From Nonomuraea basaltis (GTDB taxonomy: Bacteria > Actinomycetota > Actinomycetes > Streptosporangiales > Streptosporangiaceae): 64,000 nucleotides of DNA. This document shows, piece by piece, positions 1 through 8,164 of the stretch. The stretch spans positions 62,001-126,000 of the forward strand of contig NZ_VCJS01000002.1 in assembly GCF_005893125.1 (NCBI RefSeq). The letters are read 5' to 3'. The translations under genes were made by a program, and so were the position numbers. Each line of letters opens with the position of its first letter. Position 1 is the first letter of the stretch. The notes beneath the pieces are model-generated. The model worked only from the letters and a program-made list of their open reading frames with translations. It searched no databases and was not told where the DNA came from.

Positions 1-143
1 CCGCCGGACGCGCGGCCGCCGAGCAGTTGGCCGCCGCCCGGCAGACCCGCTTCGAATCCGCCCTCTCCCGCATCCCCGAAGTGGAGCGCGAGAGCGTTCT
101 GCATGCTCTTTCCCTGCTGACGGAGGCCGTTGATGAGTCGTGA
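1..143 (+). CDS. C-terminal end of a MarR-family regulator (partial)
   Basis: The reading frame is open from base 3 to a TGA at 141-143 and encodes the last 46 residues of a protein that begins outside the window. The helical, charged tail (QLAAARQTRFESALSRI, then a VLHALSLLTEAV helix) resembles the C-terminal dimerisation helix of MarR-family repressors, which follows the winged helix. The following lipoprotein gene starts inside this gene (ATG at 133), so the two are probably co-transcribed. The family call rests on this short tail only; the DNA-binding part is not visible. Confidence 0.55.
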   Translation, partial: AGRAAAEQLAAARQTRFESALSRIPEVERESVLHALSLLTEAVDES

Positions 144-609
144 CCGCTGGATGACGACGGCCGTGATCGTGATGGCGGCCCTCGCCGGATGCGGCGGGCA
201 GGGCGACCGGCAGGCGGAGGTGGCGGCCAAGGGGAGCCAGGTCATGCCGTTCGACCTGGAGCGCACCACTCACACGTTCGCCAAGGGCGCGGACGGCGGC
301 GTGCAGACCGTCGTCGCGGACGATCCGTCGGACTCCGGCCAGATCCGGCTCGTCCGCGAGCATGTGACGCAGGAGGCGGCCAAGTTCGCGCGCGGCGACT
401 TCGGCGACCCGGCCGCCATCCACGGGGACGGCATGCCGGGGCTGACCGCCCTGTCACAGGGGTACGCGCGGATCACGACGTCCTACGCCGAGGTGCCGGC
501 AGGGGCGCGCATCACGTACCGGACCGAGGATCCGGCGCTGGTCAAGGCCCTGCACGCCTGGTTCGACGCGCAGGTGAGCGACCACGGCGCCCACGCCGAG
601 CACGGCTGA
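133..609 (+). CDS. Putative small lipoprotein of unknown function
   Basis: This 158-residue protein has a lipoprotein signal peptide: a short basic start (MSRDRW), a hydrophobic stretch (TTAVIVMAALAG) and a lipobox LAGC, so it should be lipidated on Cys and anchored on the outer face of the membrane. The mature part has no motif that I recognise; it is polar and ends in a His-rich tail (DHGAHAEHG). The ATG at 133 is preferred over the TTG at 130. It overlaps the MarR-like gene by 11 bases, which suggests translational coupling and a role linked to that regulator. Function unknown. Confidence 0.7.
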   Translation: MSRDRWMTTAVIVMAALAGCGGQGDRQAEVAAKGSQVMPFDLERTTHTFAKGADGGVQTVVADDPSDSGQIRLVREHVTQEAAKFARGDFGDPAAIHGDGMPGLTALSQGYARITTSYAEVPAGARITYRTEDPALVKALHAWFDAQVSDHGAHAEHG

Positions 610-752
610 CGCCGACGGGGCCCGGTCGGCGCGCAGCTGACATCGTGACCGGCCGCCCGCTGCGCCACGCGGTGGATCCGGTGACGCAGCATCTCAAGGC
701 CTGAGTCCTGCCCGGGTGCGCCGCACCGGAGCGCCCGCGACAGTGAGGTGCC

Positions 753-1706
753 TCAGGCGCCGATGGCCTCGCGCAGCATCGGGAGCGCTTGTTCCAGCGC
801 GCGCTGCCAGTAGGGGAAGGTGTGCGTGCCGTTCCCGTAGAAGTCGGTCGTGATCCGCGCGCCCGCGGCCCGGGCCCGCTCGGTGAACGTCACCGCCTGG
901 CCTAAGAGCGCGCCCTCGTAGTCGGCCCCCGCGCCGGGTGGATCGAGCGGCCCCGGCTGACCGTTGCCGCAGGACACGTAGAGCCGGACGTCCTTCAGCC
1001 GCCCGGCGAGCGCGGTGGGATTGTGGGCCTCCCACACGTGCCGGTCCCTGTCGAGGTCGCCCCATAGATCGTCGGGGTTCTCGCCGTTCCGGCTGACGAG
1101 CTGGCGCAGCCCGCTGCGGTCGCCGGTGGTGTCCAGGACCCCGGAGAACGACGCCGCCGCGCGGAACATGCCGGGGTGCCTGGCGGCGTACCCCATGGCG
1201 CCGAGCCCGCCCATCGACAGCCCCGCGACAGCCCGCTCGGGTCCCGCCCCGAACTCGGCCTCGACCAGCGGGATGAGCTCCTTGATGTGGTACGTCTCCC
1301 ATTTCGGCCCGCGCAGCCAGTCCGAGTAGAACCCGACCGGGCCGCCCTCGGGAACCACGACGATCGCCGGCATGCCGGCCGTGAGCCGCTCCGCGCCGCC
1401 CTGTTCGTCCCAGACGAGATGGTTCGGGCTGCAGCACCCGTGCAGCAGGTAGAGCACCGGCCACGGGCCCGAGCCGGGCGTCCAGCCCTTCGGCAGCAGG
1501 ACACGTACCGGAGTCGTCCGGCCGAGCGCCGGGGACCGCACGGTGAGATCCCGCCCGCGCTCGCCGGCCTCCTCCCGTGCCACGATCCGCGCGCCGGCCG
1601 CCTGCTCGGGCGCGGCCGTGCGGCCGCGTGACACCACGACGGCGACGATCACGACGACCACGGCCAGGACCCCGGCCAGGGCCGCCCACCACCACCGCAC
1701 CCGCAT
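753..1706 (-). CDS. Membrane-anchored alpha/beta-hydrolase esterase (esterase D / antigen 85 fold)
   Basis: The 317-residue protein starts with a basic residue cluster and one membrane segment (WWWAALAGVLAVVVVIVAVVV), followed by an extracytoplasmic serine-esterase domain. The nucleophile elbow GLSMGG, the oxyanion-type YLLHGCC motif and a late His in GNGTHTF fit the catalytic triad of the putative esterase family (PF00756). The ATG at 1706 follows GGAGG at a normal distance, so the 12 codons upstream of it in the same frame are excluded. It starts 7 bases after the PhyH stop, so the two form an operon. The substrate cannot be told from sequence. Confidence 0.85.
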   Translation of the reverse strand: MRVRWWWAALAGVLAVVVVIVAVVVSRGRTAAPEQAAGARIVAREEAGERGRDLTVRSPALGRTTPVRVLLPKGWTPGSGPWPVLYLLHGCCSPNHLVWDEQGGAERLTAGMPAIVVVPEGGPVGFYSDWLRGPKWETYHIKELIPLVEAEFGAGPERAVAGLSMGGLGAMGYAARHPGMFRAAASFSGVLDTTGDRSGLRQLVSRNGENPDDLWGDLDRDRHVWEAHNPTALAGRLKDVRLYVSCGNGQPGPLDPPGAGADYEGALLGQAVTFTERARAAGARITTDFYGNGTHTFPYWQRALEQALPMLREAIGA

Positions 1707-1713
1707 GGGCCAA

Positions 1714-2457
1714 TCACCCTCCGCGCATCGTCGGATCGACACCCCGCAACATCATCCCCTGCCCGCGCGAGTGGTGCACGTCGCCGGCGGGGAGATCCTC
1801 GGGGTCGCGGAACTGGATGAGCAGGGTCGTACGGGCCTCGGCCGCCCGGTTGACCCCGGATCCGTGCACGGTGAGATAGGTGAGGAACAGCACGTCCCCC
1901 GCCTCGGCCTCGACGGGAACGGCGTCCTCCAGCGGCCACCGCGACAGCGGCAGGTGCCAGCCGCCCTCCTCGATGTGCGGCAGCGGCCCGTTCCGGTGAC
2001 TGCCCGGCACCACGCGCACGCACCCCTTCTCCTCGGGGGCGTCGTCGAAGTGGAAGATGGCCGCGCCGGGCGTGTGCCTGGTGTGCGGGAAGTGCGCGGC
2101 GTCCTGGTGCATGGGGAACGGCGACCCCTTCTCCGCCGGCTTGACGAAGATCTTGGTGTGGTGGAGCTGCACGTTCTCCGACCCCATCAGCGCCGCCGCC
2201 ACATCGGTGAAGCGCGGATCGACCATGAGCCGCGCGAACGCCGCCGAATAGAACTGCGCGTCGTGGCAGTGCCGCAGCTCGGTGGCGTGTCCGGCGAGCT
2301 CGCGGGCGCTGCCCCAGGTGGGGTCCGTCCGTCGCAACCGCGCCAGCACCGCATGGCATTCGTCCCGGTACGCCCGCGCTTCCTCCGCGGTCAGCAGCCC
2401 TTTGACCAGTACGTAGCCGTTGTCGCGGTAGAACCGCACCATCGATGGATCTGTCAT
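1714..2457 (-). CDS. Phytanoyl-CoA dioxygenase (PhyH) family protein
   Basis: This 247-residue protein belongs to the Fe(II)/2-oxoglutarate-dependent PhyH family, which hydroxylates lipids or small metabolites. The metal-binding HxD is seen in PMHQDAAHF and the distal His in LTVHGSG; the Arg that holds 2-oxoglutarate is probably in EARTTLLIQF. The ATG at 2457 has GGGGAG six bases upstream and is chosen over an ATG at 2475. The esterase gene follows directly, so the hydroxylated product or the substrate may be an ester. The substrate is not predictable. Confidence 0.85.
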   Translation of the reverse strand: MTDPSMVRFYRDNGYVLVKGLLTAEEARAYRDECHAVLARLRRTDPTWGSARELAGHATELRHCHDAQFYSAAFARLMVDPRFTDVAAALMGSENVQLHHTKIFVKPAEKGSPFPMHQDAAHFPHTRHTPGAAIFHFDDAPEEKGCVRVVPGSHRNGPLPHIEEGGWHLPLSRWPLEDAVPVEAEAGDVLFLTYLTVHGSGVNRAAEARTTLLIQFRDPEDLPAGDVHHSRGQGMMLRGVDPTMRGG

Positions 2458-2546
2458 GCCATACTCCCCGCGCATCGGTGCCGTCCGCCTCTGTGACGTT
2501 TCCTGCCCATCGGAGCGATGAACTCAGCATGCAGAAGGGAGCGCCC

Positions 2547-3017
2547 ATGGCCGTCCGTACGTACTACGAGGCCCCGGACCGCTACGAGCCGGCGGCCGGG
2601 GACCCGCCCGCGGTCTTCCTGGCCGGCGGGATCACCGGCGTGGAGGACTGGCAGCGGCGGGCGGCGGCCGCACTGGGACGGCTCGGGGTGATCGTGCTCA
2701 ATCCGCGCCGCCGCCGCTTTCCCATGGACGATCCCGCCCAGGCCCCGGTGCAGATCGCCTGGGAGCATCGTCACCTGCACCTGCCGGAGGTGCTGACGAT
2801 GTTCTGGTTCCCGCCGGGCGACAGCGACCAGCCGATCGCGCTGCTGGAGCTTGGGGCCGCGCTGGACAATCCGGCCCGCCGGCTGGTGGTCGGGGCGGAT
2901 CCCGGGTACCGGCGGGTCGAGGACGTTCGCTGGCAGGCCCGGCTCGCCCGCCCCGGCGAGGTCGTGCACGCCACGCTGGACGACACGCTGGGTGCCGCCC
3001 GGGCGCGGTTGTGCTGA
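2547..3017 (+). CDS. Nucleoside 2-deoxyribosyltransferase-like protein
   Basis: This 156-residue single-domain protein shows the nucleotide-hydrolase-like pattern of the deoxyribosyltransferase superfamily: a FLAGGITG loop near residue 27, a PMDDP segment, an acidic LLELGAAL helix, and a final strand-loop RRLVVGADPGY. Members transfer deoxyribose between bases or hydrolyse the N-glycosidic bond. The ATG at 2547 has AAGGGAG just upstream, which decides the start over ATG 2529. It is divergent from the PhyH gene. Exact activity is unknown. Confidence 0.7.
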   Translation: MAVRTYYEAPDRYEPAAGDPPAVFLAGGITGVEDWQRRAAAALGRLGVIVLNPRRRRFPMDDPAQAPVQIAWEHRHLHLPEVLTMFWFPPGDSDQPIALLELGAALDNPARRLVVGADPGYRRVEDVRWQARLARPGEVVHATLDDTLGAARARLC

Positions 3018-3119
3018 GCCGGTCAGCTCCGCCCCTCGACCTCCGGCTCGAAGGGGCGCCGCGGCCCGCCGGGCGCGGGGTCAGCGCGGTGTCGCGGGTG
3101 AGATTTCCAGCGATCAGGG

Positions 3120-4280
3120 CTAGGCGGGTACGCGGCGGCGGTCACGGGTCCAGGCGTAGCCGCTGACGGCGATCCCGGCGGCGGTGGCCACGGCGGCGAC
3201 GAGGTAGATCGACCGCAGGCCCAGCCCGCCATCGATGACCCGGCCGCCGAGCCAGGCGGCGAAGGCGGCGGCGAGCTGGTAGGCGGAGGCGTTCACCGCC
3301 ATGGCCAGGGTCGGCGCCGCGGCGGCGGTGGTCAGGACCCGGGCCTGCATGCCGGGGATGACGGAGAAGCCCAGCGCGCCGAGCACGAACACCATGATCG
3401 CGGCGACCGCCGGGCCGGCGCCGGCCGCCCACATGAGCACGAGCGCCGCGGTGAGGCCGCCCAGCAGGCCGATCTGGGACCGCATCGGCGCGCGGTCGAA
3501 CAGCCACCCGCCCGCCAGGTTGCCCGCGGCGGCGCCGGCGCCGTACACGAGCAGCAGCACGGCCACCGCCTCGGTGGTGAACCCGGCGACCTCGGTGACC
3601 AGGGGCGCGAAGAACGTGAACACCATGAGCAGGCCCGCGTTCGCCACGGCGGTGACGGCGATGGCCAGTTGCACATCCCGGCCGCGGAACACGCGCAGCT
3701 CGGCCACGGCGGACGTGGCCGGGATCGCGTCACGGACGTCCCGCACCAGCCACAGCACCAGCAGGAACCCGAGCGCGCAGCACGCGGCGATGACGGCGAA
3801 CGTGGCCCGCCAACCGTGGTCGTTGCCGATGTAGGTGCCGATCGGCGCGCCGAGGATCATCGACAGGTTCATGCCGAACGCGAGCCTGGCCACGGCCGAC
3901 GCCTGCCTGCCGGGCGGGGCGGTGGAGGCTGCGATGACGATCGCGTTGGCGAAGAACGTGGACGTCACCAGCGCGGTGACGATCCGCGCCGCGAAGAGCA
4001 CCTCGTAGGCGGGCGCGAGCGCGGAGGCCAGGTTCCCGGCGATCGCGATCCCGAGCAGGGCCAGGATGAGCGGCTTGCGCGGGAAGCGAGCGGTGAGCGC
4101 CGTCAGCACAGGCCCGCCGACGATCATCCCGATCGCGTACGCCGTCACCAGCAGGGCGGCGGCCGGTATCGACACCGCCAGGTCGCCGGCGACGTCGGGC
4201 AGGATGCCGGCGATGACGAACTCGCCGGTCGTGATGCCGAAGACGCACAACATCAGCGAGGGAATCACACCTGATCGCAT
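3120..4280 (-). CDS. MFS efflux transporter (DHA1 / Cmx-like)
   Basis: The 386-residue integral membrane protein has about 12 hydrophobic segments and an N-terminal half typical of drug:proton antiporters of the DHA1 group: the start ITTGEFVIAGILPDVAGDL and the loop-2/3 motif LTARFPRKPLI. Relatives export chloramphenicol, arabinose or purines. It lies 75 bases downstream of a TetR gene on the same strand. Both promoter regions carry the 8-mer GTACAGAA and a small palindrome, so the TetR protein probably represses both genes. The exported compound is unknown. Confidence 0.88.
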   Translation of the reverse strand: MRSGVIPSLMLCVFGITTGEFVIAGILPDVAGDLAVSIPAAALLVTAYAIGMIVGGPVLTALTARFPRKPLILALLGIAIAGNLASALAPAYEVLFAARIVTALVTSTFFANAIVIAASTAPPGRQASAVARLAFGMNLSMILGAPIGTYIGNDHGWRATFAVIAACCALGFLLVLWLVRDVRDAIPATSAVAELRVFRGRDVQLAIAVTAVANAGLLMVFTFFAPLVTEVAGFTTEAVAVLLLVYGAGAAAGNLAGGWLFDRAPMRSQIGLLGGLTAALVLMWAAGAGPAVAAIMVFVLGALGFSVIPGMQARVLTTAAAAPTLAMAVNASAYQLAAAFAAWLGGRVIDGGLGLRSIYLVAAVATAAGIAVSGYAWTRDRRRVPA

Positions 4281-4300
4281 TCGAAATCGACTCTTTCTTG

Positions 4301-4316
4301 ACTGATCAGTACAGAA
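4301..4316. promoter_or_regulatory. Possible TetR operator upstream of the MFS gene
   Basis: A perfect palindrome ACTGATCAGT lies at 4301-4310 and overlaps the 8-mer GTACAGAA at 4309-4316. The same 8-mer occurs at 4957-4964 in front of the neighbouring TetR gene. It sits 21 bases upstream of the transporter start, where a repressor would block transcription. Binding is inferred. Confidence 0.45.
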
Positions 4317-4355
4317 AATGGGCGCAAAAAGGCCCCAGCGGGCCCGGATGACGCG

Positions 4356-4934
4356 TTACAGGGCGGCGACGGCGCCTTCGACGACGTCCAGCAGGGCCTT
4401 TCTGTCGTCGGTGACCTTCGCGAGCACCCGCAGGCCGTAGTAGGCGCTCTGGAACGCCCGCGCCACCTGCAGCGCCGGCCGGTCGGACGACAGTTCGCCC
4501 GTGCTCTGGCCGATCGCCACCAGCCGGCACAGCGCCTGCTCCAGGCCGGAGAACTGCCGGCGCACCAGGCCGGCGACGGCCTCGTCGCGGCCGCTCGCCT
4601 CGGAGGCGGCGTTGAGCGCCAGGCAACCGCGCCGCCCGGGGTCGGCCATGTCGGCGTCGATGACGCCCAGCATCAGGTCTCTGAGCCGCTCACGCACCGA
4701 TCCCGGCTCGGCCAGCATCGACAGCTGGGCCTCGGCCCGGGTCTCGGCGTAGCGGCGGATCGCCTCCTCGTAGAGGCGATGCTTGGAGCCGAACGCGTTG
4801 TAGAGACTGCCGCGCCCGAGGCCGGTTCGGGCGCACAGGTCCTGGGTGGTGGTGGCCTCGTAGCCCTTCTCCCAGAACACCTCCATCGCGGCGTCGATCG
4901 CGGCCTGGTCACTGAACTCGCGTGGCCTGCCCAT
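4356..4934 (-). CDS. TetR-family transcriptional regulator
   Basis: The 192-residue protein starts with GRPREFSDQAAIDAAMEVFW and has a textbook TetR helix-turn-helix (TTTQDLCARTGLGRGSLYNAF) at residues 28-50, followed by a C-terminal ligand domain of the TetR_C_16-like kind with a conserved RRGCLALNAASE segment. ATG 4934 is used; no Shine-Dalgarno sequence is seen before it (cctcctcctc), so the mRNA may be leaderless. The adjacent MFS efflux gene on the same strand is its probable target. Confidence 0.9.
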   Translation of the reverse strand: MGRPREFSDQAAIDAAMEVFWEKGYEATTTQDLCARTGLGRGSLYNAFGSKHRLYEEAIRRYAETRAEAQLSMLAEPGSVRERLRDLMLGVIDADMADPGRRGCLALNAASEASGRDEAVAGLVRRQFSGLEQALCRLVAIGQSTGELSSDRPALQVARAFQSAYYGLRVLAKVTDDRKALLDVVEGAVAAL

Positions 4935-4956
4935 GAGGAGGAGGCTACCGGATTTT

Positions 4957-4969
4957 GTACAGAACAGTA
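4957..4969. promoter_or_regulatory. Possible TetR autoregulatory operator
   Basis: The interrupted palindrome TACAGAACAGTA (4958-4969) lies 24 bases upstream of the TetR start codon and contains the GTACAGAA 8-mer also found before the MFS gene. An autoregulated TetR would bind here. Inference from symmetry and the shared word. Confidence 0.4.
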
Positions 4970-5048
4970 AAGAACGGGACCCCTCCAGGTGTCGCAGTGT
5001 CGGACGACGAGGTGGAGAAGGTGCTCTCACCTCGGTAACGTGGCCCCG

Positions 5049-5060
5049 TAAAACGTTTCA
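5049..5060. promoter_or_regulatory. LacI-type operator-like palindrome before an aldo/keto reductase
   Basis: TAAAACGTTTCA differs at one base from the symmetric LacI-family operator form TGAAACGTTTCA, with the CG centre typical of that family. It lies 27 bases upstream of the TTG start at 5087. No LacI gene is adjacent; the nearest in the window is at 13978. Confidence 0.35.
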
Positions 5061-5086
5061 TTAAGATCACAGGTGGAAGGTAACCC

Positions 5087-6061
5087 TTGGACTACGAACG
5101 CCAGCCGTACCGCAGGTGCGGCCGCAGCGGTCTCCTGCTCCCCGCCATCTCACTCGGCCTGTGGCACAACTTCGGCGAGGGCAAACCCGTCGACGGCCAG
5201 CGCGCCATCCTGCACAAGGCACTCGACCTCGGCATCACCCACTTCGACATCGCCGACCGCTACGGCCCGCCCATCGGCGCCGCCGAAGCCGCCTTCGGCC
5301 AGATCTTCCCCAAATCGCTGCGCGACGAGGTCGTGATCACCACCAAGGGCAGCAACCCCATGTGGGACGGCCCCTACGGCAAGGGCAACTCCCGCAAACA
5401 TCTGCTGGCCACCCTCGACCGCTCCCTGACCCGGCTCGGCCTCGACTACGTCGACATCTTCTACCTGCACCGCGACGACCCCGACACCCCACTGGAGGAG
5501 CAGGCGGCCACCCTCGACCACATGGTCCGCACCGGCCGCGCCCTCTACGCCGGCGTCTCCAACTTCTCCCCCGAACGCACCGCCCAGACCGCCCGCCTGC
5601 TGCGCGACCTCGGCACCCCGCTCCTGGTCCACCAGCCCTCCTACTCCCTGCTCAACCGGAGCATCGAGGAGTCGCTGCTGGGCGTGCTGGAGCAGGAGGG
5701 CGTCGGCTGCGTGGTCTACTCGCCGCTGGCCCAGGGCCTGCTGACCGACCGCTACCTCGACGGCATCCCCGCCGACTCCCGCGCCGCCGAAGGCCGCTTC
5801 CTCACCCCCGACCGGGTCACCCCGCAGGTGCTCACCTTCGTCCGCCAACTCGCCGACCTCGCCACCGCCCGCGGCCAATCCGTCGCCCAGCTCGCCCTGG
5901 CCTGGGCCCTGCGCGACCCCCGCATCACCTCACTGATCGTCGGCGCCTCCAGCCCCGAACAACTCGAAACCAACGTGGCCGCCGTCGACCGCCTCGACTT
6001 CACCACCGACGAACTGGCGGCCATCGACCGGGCCGCCAAGGAGGCCGGGGTCGACGCATAG
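5087..6061 (+). CDS. Aldo/keto reductase (YghZ-like)
   Basis: This 324-residue NADPH-dependent carbonyl reductase begins with a TTG codon preceded by AGGTGGAAGG. The (beta/alpha)8 aldo/keto reductase signature is complete: Asp and Tyr of the tetrad in FDIADRYGPP, Lys in VITTKGS, His in FYLHRDD, and the cofactor loop SLIVGASSPEQL near the end. The LGLWHNFG start resembles YghZ/L-glyceraldehyde-3-phosphate reductases. It stands alone, with its own promoter region and a strong hairpin after the stop. The substrate is unknown. Confidence 0.9.
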   Translation: MDYERQPYRRCGRSGLLLPAISLGLWHNFGEGKPVDGQRAILHKALDLGITHFDIADRYGPPIGAAEAAFGQIFPKSLRDEVVITTKGSNPMWDGPYGKGNSRKHLLATLDRSLTRLGLDYVDIFYLHRDDPDTPLEEQAATLDHMVRTGRALYAGVSNFSPERTAQTARLLRDLGTPLLVHQPSYSLLNRSIEESLLGVLEQEGVGCVVYSPLAQGLLTDRYLDGIPADSRAAEGRFLTPDRVTPQVLTFVRQLADLATARGQSVAQLALAWALRDPRITSLIVGASSPEQLETNVAAVDRLDFTTDELAAIDRAAKEAGVDA

Positions 6062-6101
6062 CGCCCGGCACCGACGCCACGTCTGACGGCCCTCCCAGGC
6101 C

Positions 6102-6130
6102 CCGGCCGCGGCGCGACTCGCCGCGGCCGG
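6102..6130 (+). terminator. Strong GC hairpin after the aldo/keto reductase gene
   Basis: A perfect 12-bp stem, CCGGCCGCGGCG (6102-6113) and CGCCGCGGCCGG (6119-6130), encloses a 5-base loop 41 bases after the stop codon. There is no T-run, as is common for actinomycete terminators. It also insulates the degraded genes on the opposite strand. Confidence 0.6.
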
Positions 6131-6170
6131 AGCAACGGCCGCTCCCAGCGTGACCTGCCGGCTCGCTGAT

Positions 6171-6323
6171 CACCCGGCTGCGCACGCCGACCGCGGCCCG
6201 GCTCGAGATGCGCTCCAGGTAGACGACGTCGAGGCCGTCAAGGACGGCGAGCTGGACGTGCTGGTGAGTGGCCTCGTACAGGTCCTCCACGTACGGCATG
6301 GCGACCTTGCCTTCGCGGCGGCG
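6171..6323 (-). pseudogene. Remnant of an IclR-family regulator (ligand-domain fragment)
   Basis: About 51 codons encode a clear piece of an IclR effector domain: the segments MPYVEDLYEATHQHVQLAVL and VVYLERISSRAAVGVRSRV match the middle of IclR proteins. The N-terminal helix-turn-helix and the C-terminal third are missing: homology stops at about 6171, and upstream (above 6323) the frame runs into unrelated sequence. It is therefore a dead fragment. It lies 3' to two other gene fragments on the same strand and about 1 kb from an intact IclR gene. Confidence 0.7.
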
Positions 6324-6336
6324 GCGACACTTGCTG

Positions 6337-6636
6337 CTACATGTTGAACCATTTATGGGATTTGATGCAAAGATGGCCTCTACCTGCGTCTTCAGTGGGG
6401 TTGGTCCACGCAACCTGTTCGCCGTTGTGCATGCCCCAGTGCGCGCCGCTGCAGTTGACGAGATGGACATCGTCGAGATTGCCTGCGTAACCGTTGTTCC
6501 ATAGCGACTTCACTTTGCGGCTGAAAGGGCACGGCCGCGCGCCGCCGGCCCAGTTGGCGTCGTTGCCGGCCCAATTGCACCGCTTCCCTGAGCCGCTCAC
6601 TCCGCTGTAGGCGCAGAGGCTGCCCTTGCTCGTCAC
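6337..6636 (-). pseudogene. 5'-truncated gene for a small secreted protein (possibly peptidase inhibitor I36-like)
   Basis: A 99-codon frame ends in a natural TAG at 6337-6339. The Cys-, Gly- and Trp-rich sequence (LCAYSGVSGSGKRC, KSLWNNGYAGNLDD, VNCSGAHWGMH) looks like a small secreted actinobacterial protein, with spacing reminiscent of the I36 peptidase-inhibitor/beta-gamma-crystallin-like group. No signal peptide is encoded; at its 5' end the frame fuses into cytochrome P450 sequence around 6629. Base composition is less GC-rich than that of its neighbours. I call it a fragment. The family is tentative. Confidence 0.5.
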
Positions 6637-7361
6637 GGTTGGCCGCGGCCATGCTGCACACCGCGGTGGTGCCGCTCGGCAGCACGGTGTCGGCGATCTC
6701 GACGTCCTCGGTGAGGTAGCGCGCCATGCCGAAGCCCGCGTTGGCGTCCAGCCGCAGCGCCTCCTCCACCGCGGAACGCACCAGTGACCGGTCGGCCAGC
6801 AGTTGCTCCCATCGCCGCCGGTCGGCGAGCAGCATCGCCATCATCTTGCCGATCATGTTGGCGGTGGTCTCGTGCCCGGCGACGAGCAGGCCGATGCCGG
6901 TGCTGATCAGGACTATGCATGTCCGACCAGTGGGCGAACCGGTCGCGGTCGGTGTCAGGGACGCCGAGGATGTCGCAGATCACCCACACCGGCAGCGGGA
7001 ACCCCAGACTGGCTTTGAGATCGGCCGGAGCGCCCTGCTTGACCATCTCGTCGATGAGCTGCTCGGCCATCGCCTCGATTCCCGGCCGCAGCGCGTTCAT
7101 CCGCTTGGCGGGGAACCACTTGCCGATCATCCGCCGCCACTTCAGGTGCGCCTCGCCGTGCTGGGGCAGCACGGTGGCCATCTCGCTGTTGAACAGCCCA
7201 CCCGACTCGACGTCCGCGGCCCTGGCCGCGTCGTCCGCTCCGGTCGGCCGGGTGAACCGCGGATCGCTCAAGACCCGCTTGACATCCTCGTAGCGCGTGA
7301 CCAGCGCCGCCTCGTCCCCGCTGGCCAGCGTCACGTGCGCAACCCGGGCACTGGTCGGTTG
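6629..7361 (-). pseudogene. Degraded cytochrome P450 gene
   Basis: P450 sequence is recognisable in two frames. The first part (VTRYEDVKRVLSDPRFTR, then LPVWVICDILGVPDTDRDRF) ends near 6920. The second part holds the I-helix oxygen-binding motif AGHETT and the start of the ExxR region (VEEALRLDA). Between them about 50 residues are deleted and the frame shifts. The first 25-30 residues are missing, with a TAG in frame at the 3' end of the IclR gene, and everything after AANRDE is lost, including the heme-binding Cys loop. It cannot encode an active P450. Confidence 0.85.
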
Positions 7362-8075
7362 CTATTGCCGGAGTGACTCGGTGAGCGTCCGGGCCGCCTG
7401 GGTGACGAGCTTGCCGTACTCCGGTCTGAGGTCGTCCGGCATGCGGCTGGCCGGGGTGGAGACGCTGAGGCTGGCGACCGGGCCCTCCGGGCCCAGGACG
7501 GCGGAGGCGACGGCGGCGATGTCGGCGCGCCACTCGCCGCGGTTGTCCGCGTAGCCGCGGGCGCGGACCTCCGCCAGCTCGGCGCGGAGCAGCTCCGGGT
7601 CGATGATCGTGGTGCCGGTGTACGCGGGCAGCTCGGCGATCGGCCGGTCCAGGTGCGCGAGCACGGCCTTGCCGTTGGCCGAGGCGTGCAGCGGCAGCCT
7701 GATGCCGAGCGGCAGCACGATGCGCAGCGGCTTGTCGGTCTCCAGCCGCTCGATCAGCACGACCGCGTCCCCTTCAGGGACCATGAGATGGATCGTCTCG
7801 CCGGTGCGCTGCCGCAGCTCCTCCATGACCGGCAGGGCCACGTCGCGCAACCCCAGCTCGGCCCGCCGCCCGACCTGCAGTGCCTTGCTGGTCACCTGCC
7901 AGCGCGTGACCGCGCCCCCGGCGGGCCTGATCCACCCGGCGTCGTGCAGCGTGCGCAGCGAGCGCTGCACCGTGCTCTTCGGCAGGCCGAGCCCGCGGGC
8001 CAGCTCGCCCACGCCGGCGGGCTGGCGGCTGGCGACCTCTTCGAGCACTCGGAGGGCGGTGATCACGTTCTGCAT
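7362..8075 (-). CDS. IclR-family transcriptional regulator
   Basis: The 237-residue protein has an N-terminal winged helix-turn-helix (GVGELARGLGLPKSTVQRSL) and a C-terminal IclR effector domain with LPLHASANGKAVLAHLD and RGYADNRGEW. IclR proteins sense small carbon acids such as glyoxylate or pyruvate. It is divergent from the aminotransferase-dehydrogenase-carrier operon. The 89-base intergenic region holds three copies of the half-site CACGGCAC, so it very likely controls that operon and itself. Confidence 0.92.
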   Translation of the reverse strand: MQNVITALRVLEEVASRQPAGVGELARGLGLPKSTVQRSLRTLHDAGWIRPAGGAVTRWQVTSKALQVGRRAELGLRDVALPVMEELRQRTGETIHLMVPEGDAVVLIERLETDKPLRIVLPLGIRLPLHASANGKAVLAHLDRPIAELPAYTGTTIIDPELLRAELAEVRARGYADNRGEWRADIAAVASAVLGPEGPVASLSVSTPASRMPDDLRPEYGKLVTQAARTLTESLRQ

Positions 8076-8120
8076 CCATTGACTCCTCTGCGGGCCGAAT
8101 TTAATGTTAGTGAACCGCTA

Positions 8121-8148
8121 CACGGCACGTTGTGCCGTGACACGGCAC
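8121..8148. promoter_or_regulatory. Triple half-site IclR operator
   Basis: CACGGCAC (8121-8128) and GTGCCGTG (8132-8139) form a perfect 8-bp inverted repeat with a 3-base spacer. A third copy, CACGGCAC (8141-8148), forms a second inverted repeat with the middle half-site at a 1-base spacer. The cluster ends just before the AAGGAG ribosome site of the aminotransferase gene, so a bound regulator would control this operon directly. Confidence 0.7.
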
Positions 8149-8164
8149 GAAGGAGCAACACGAC

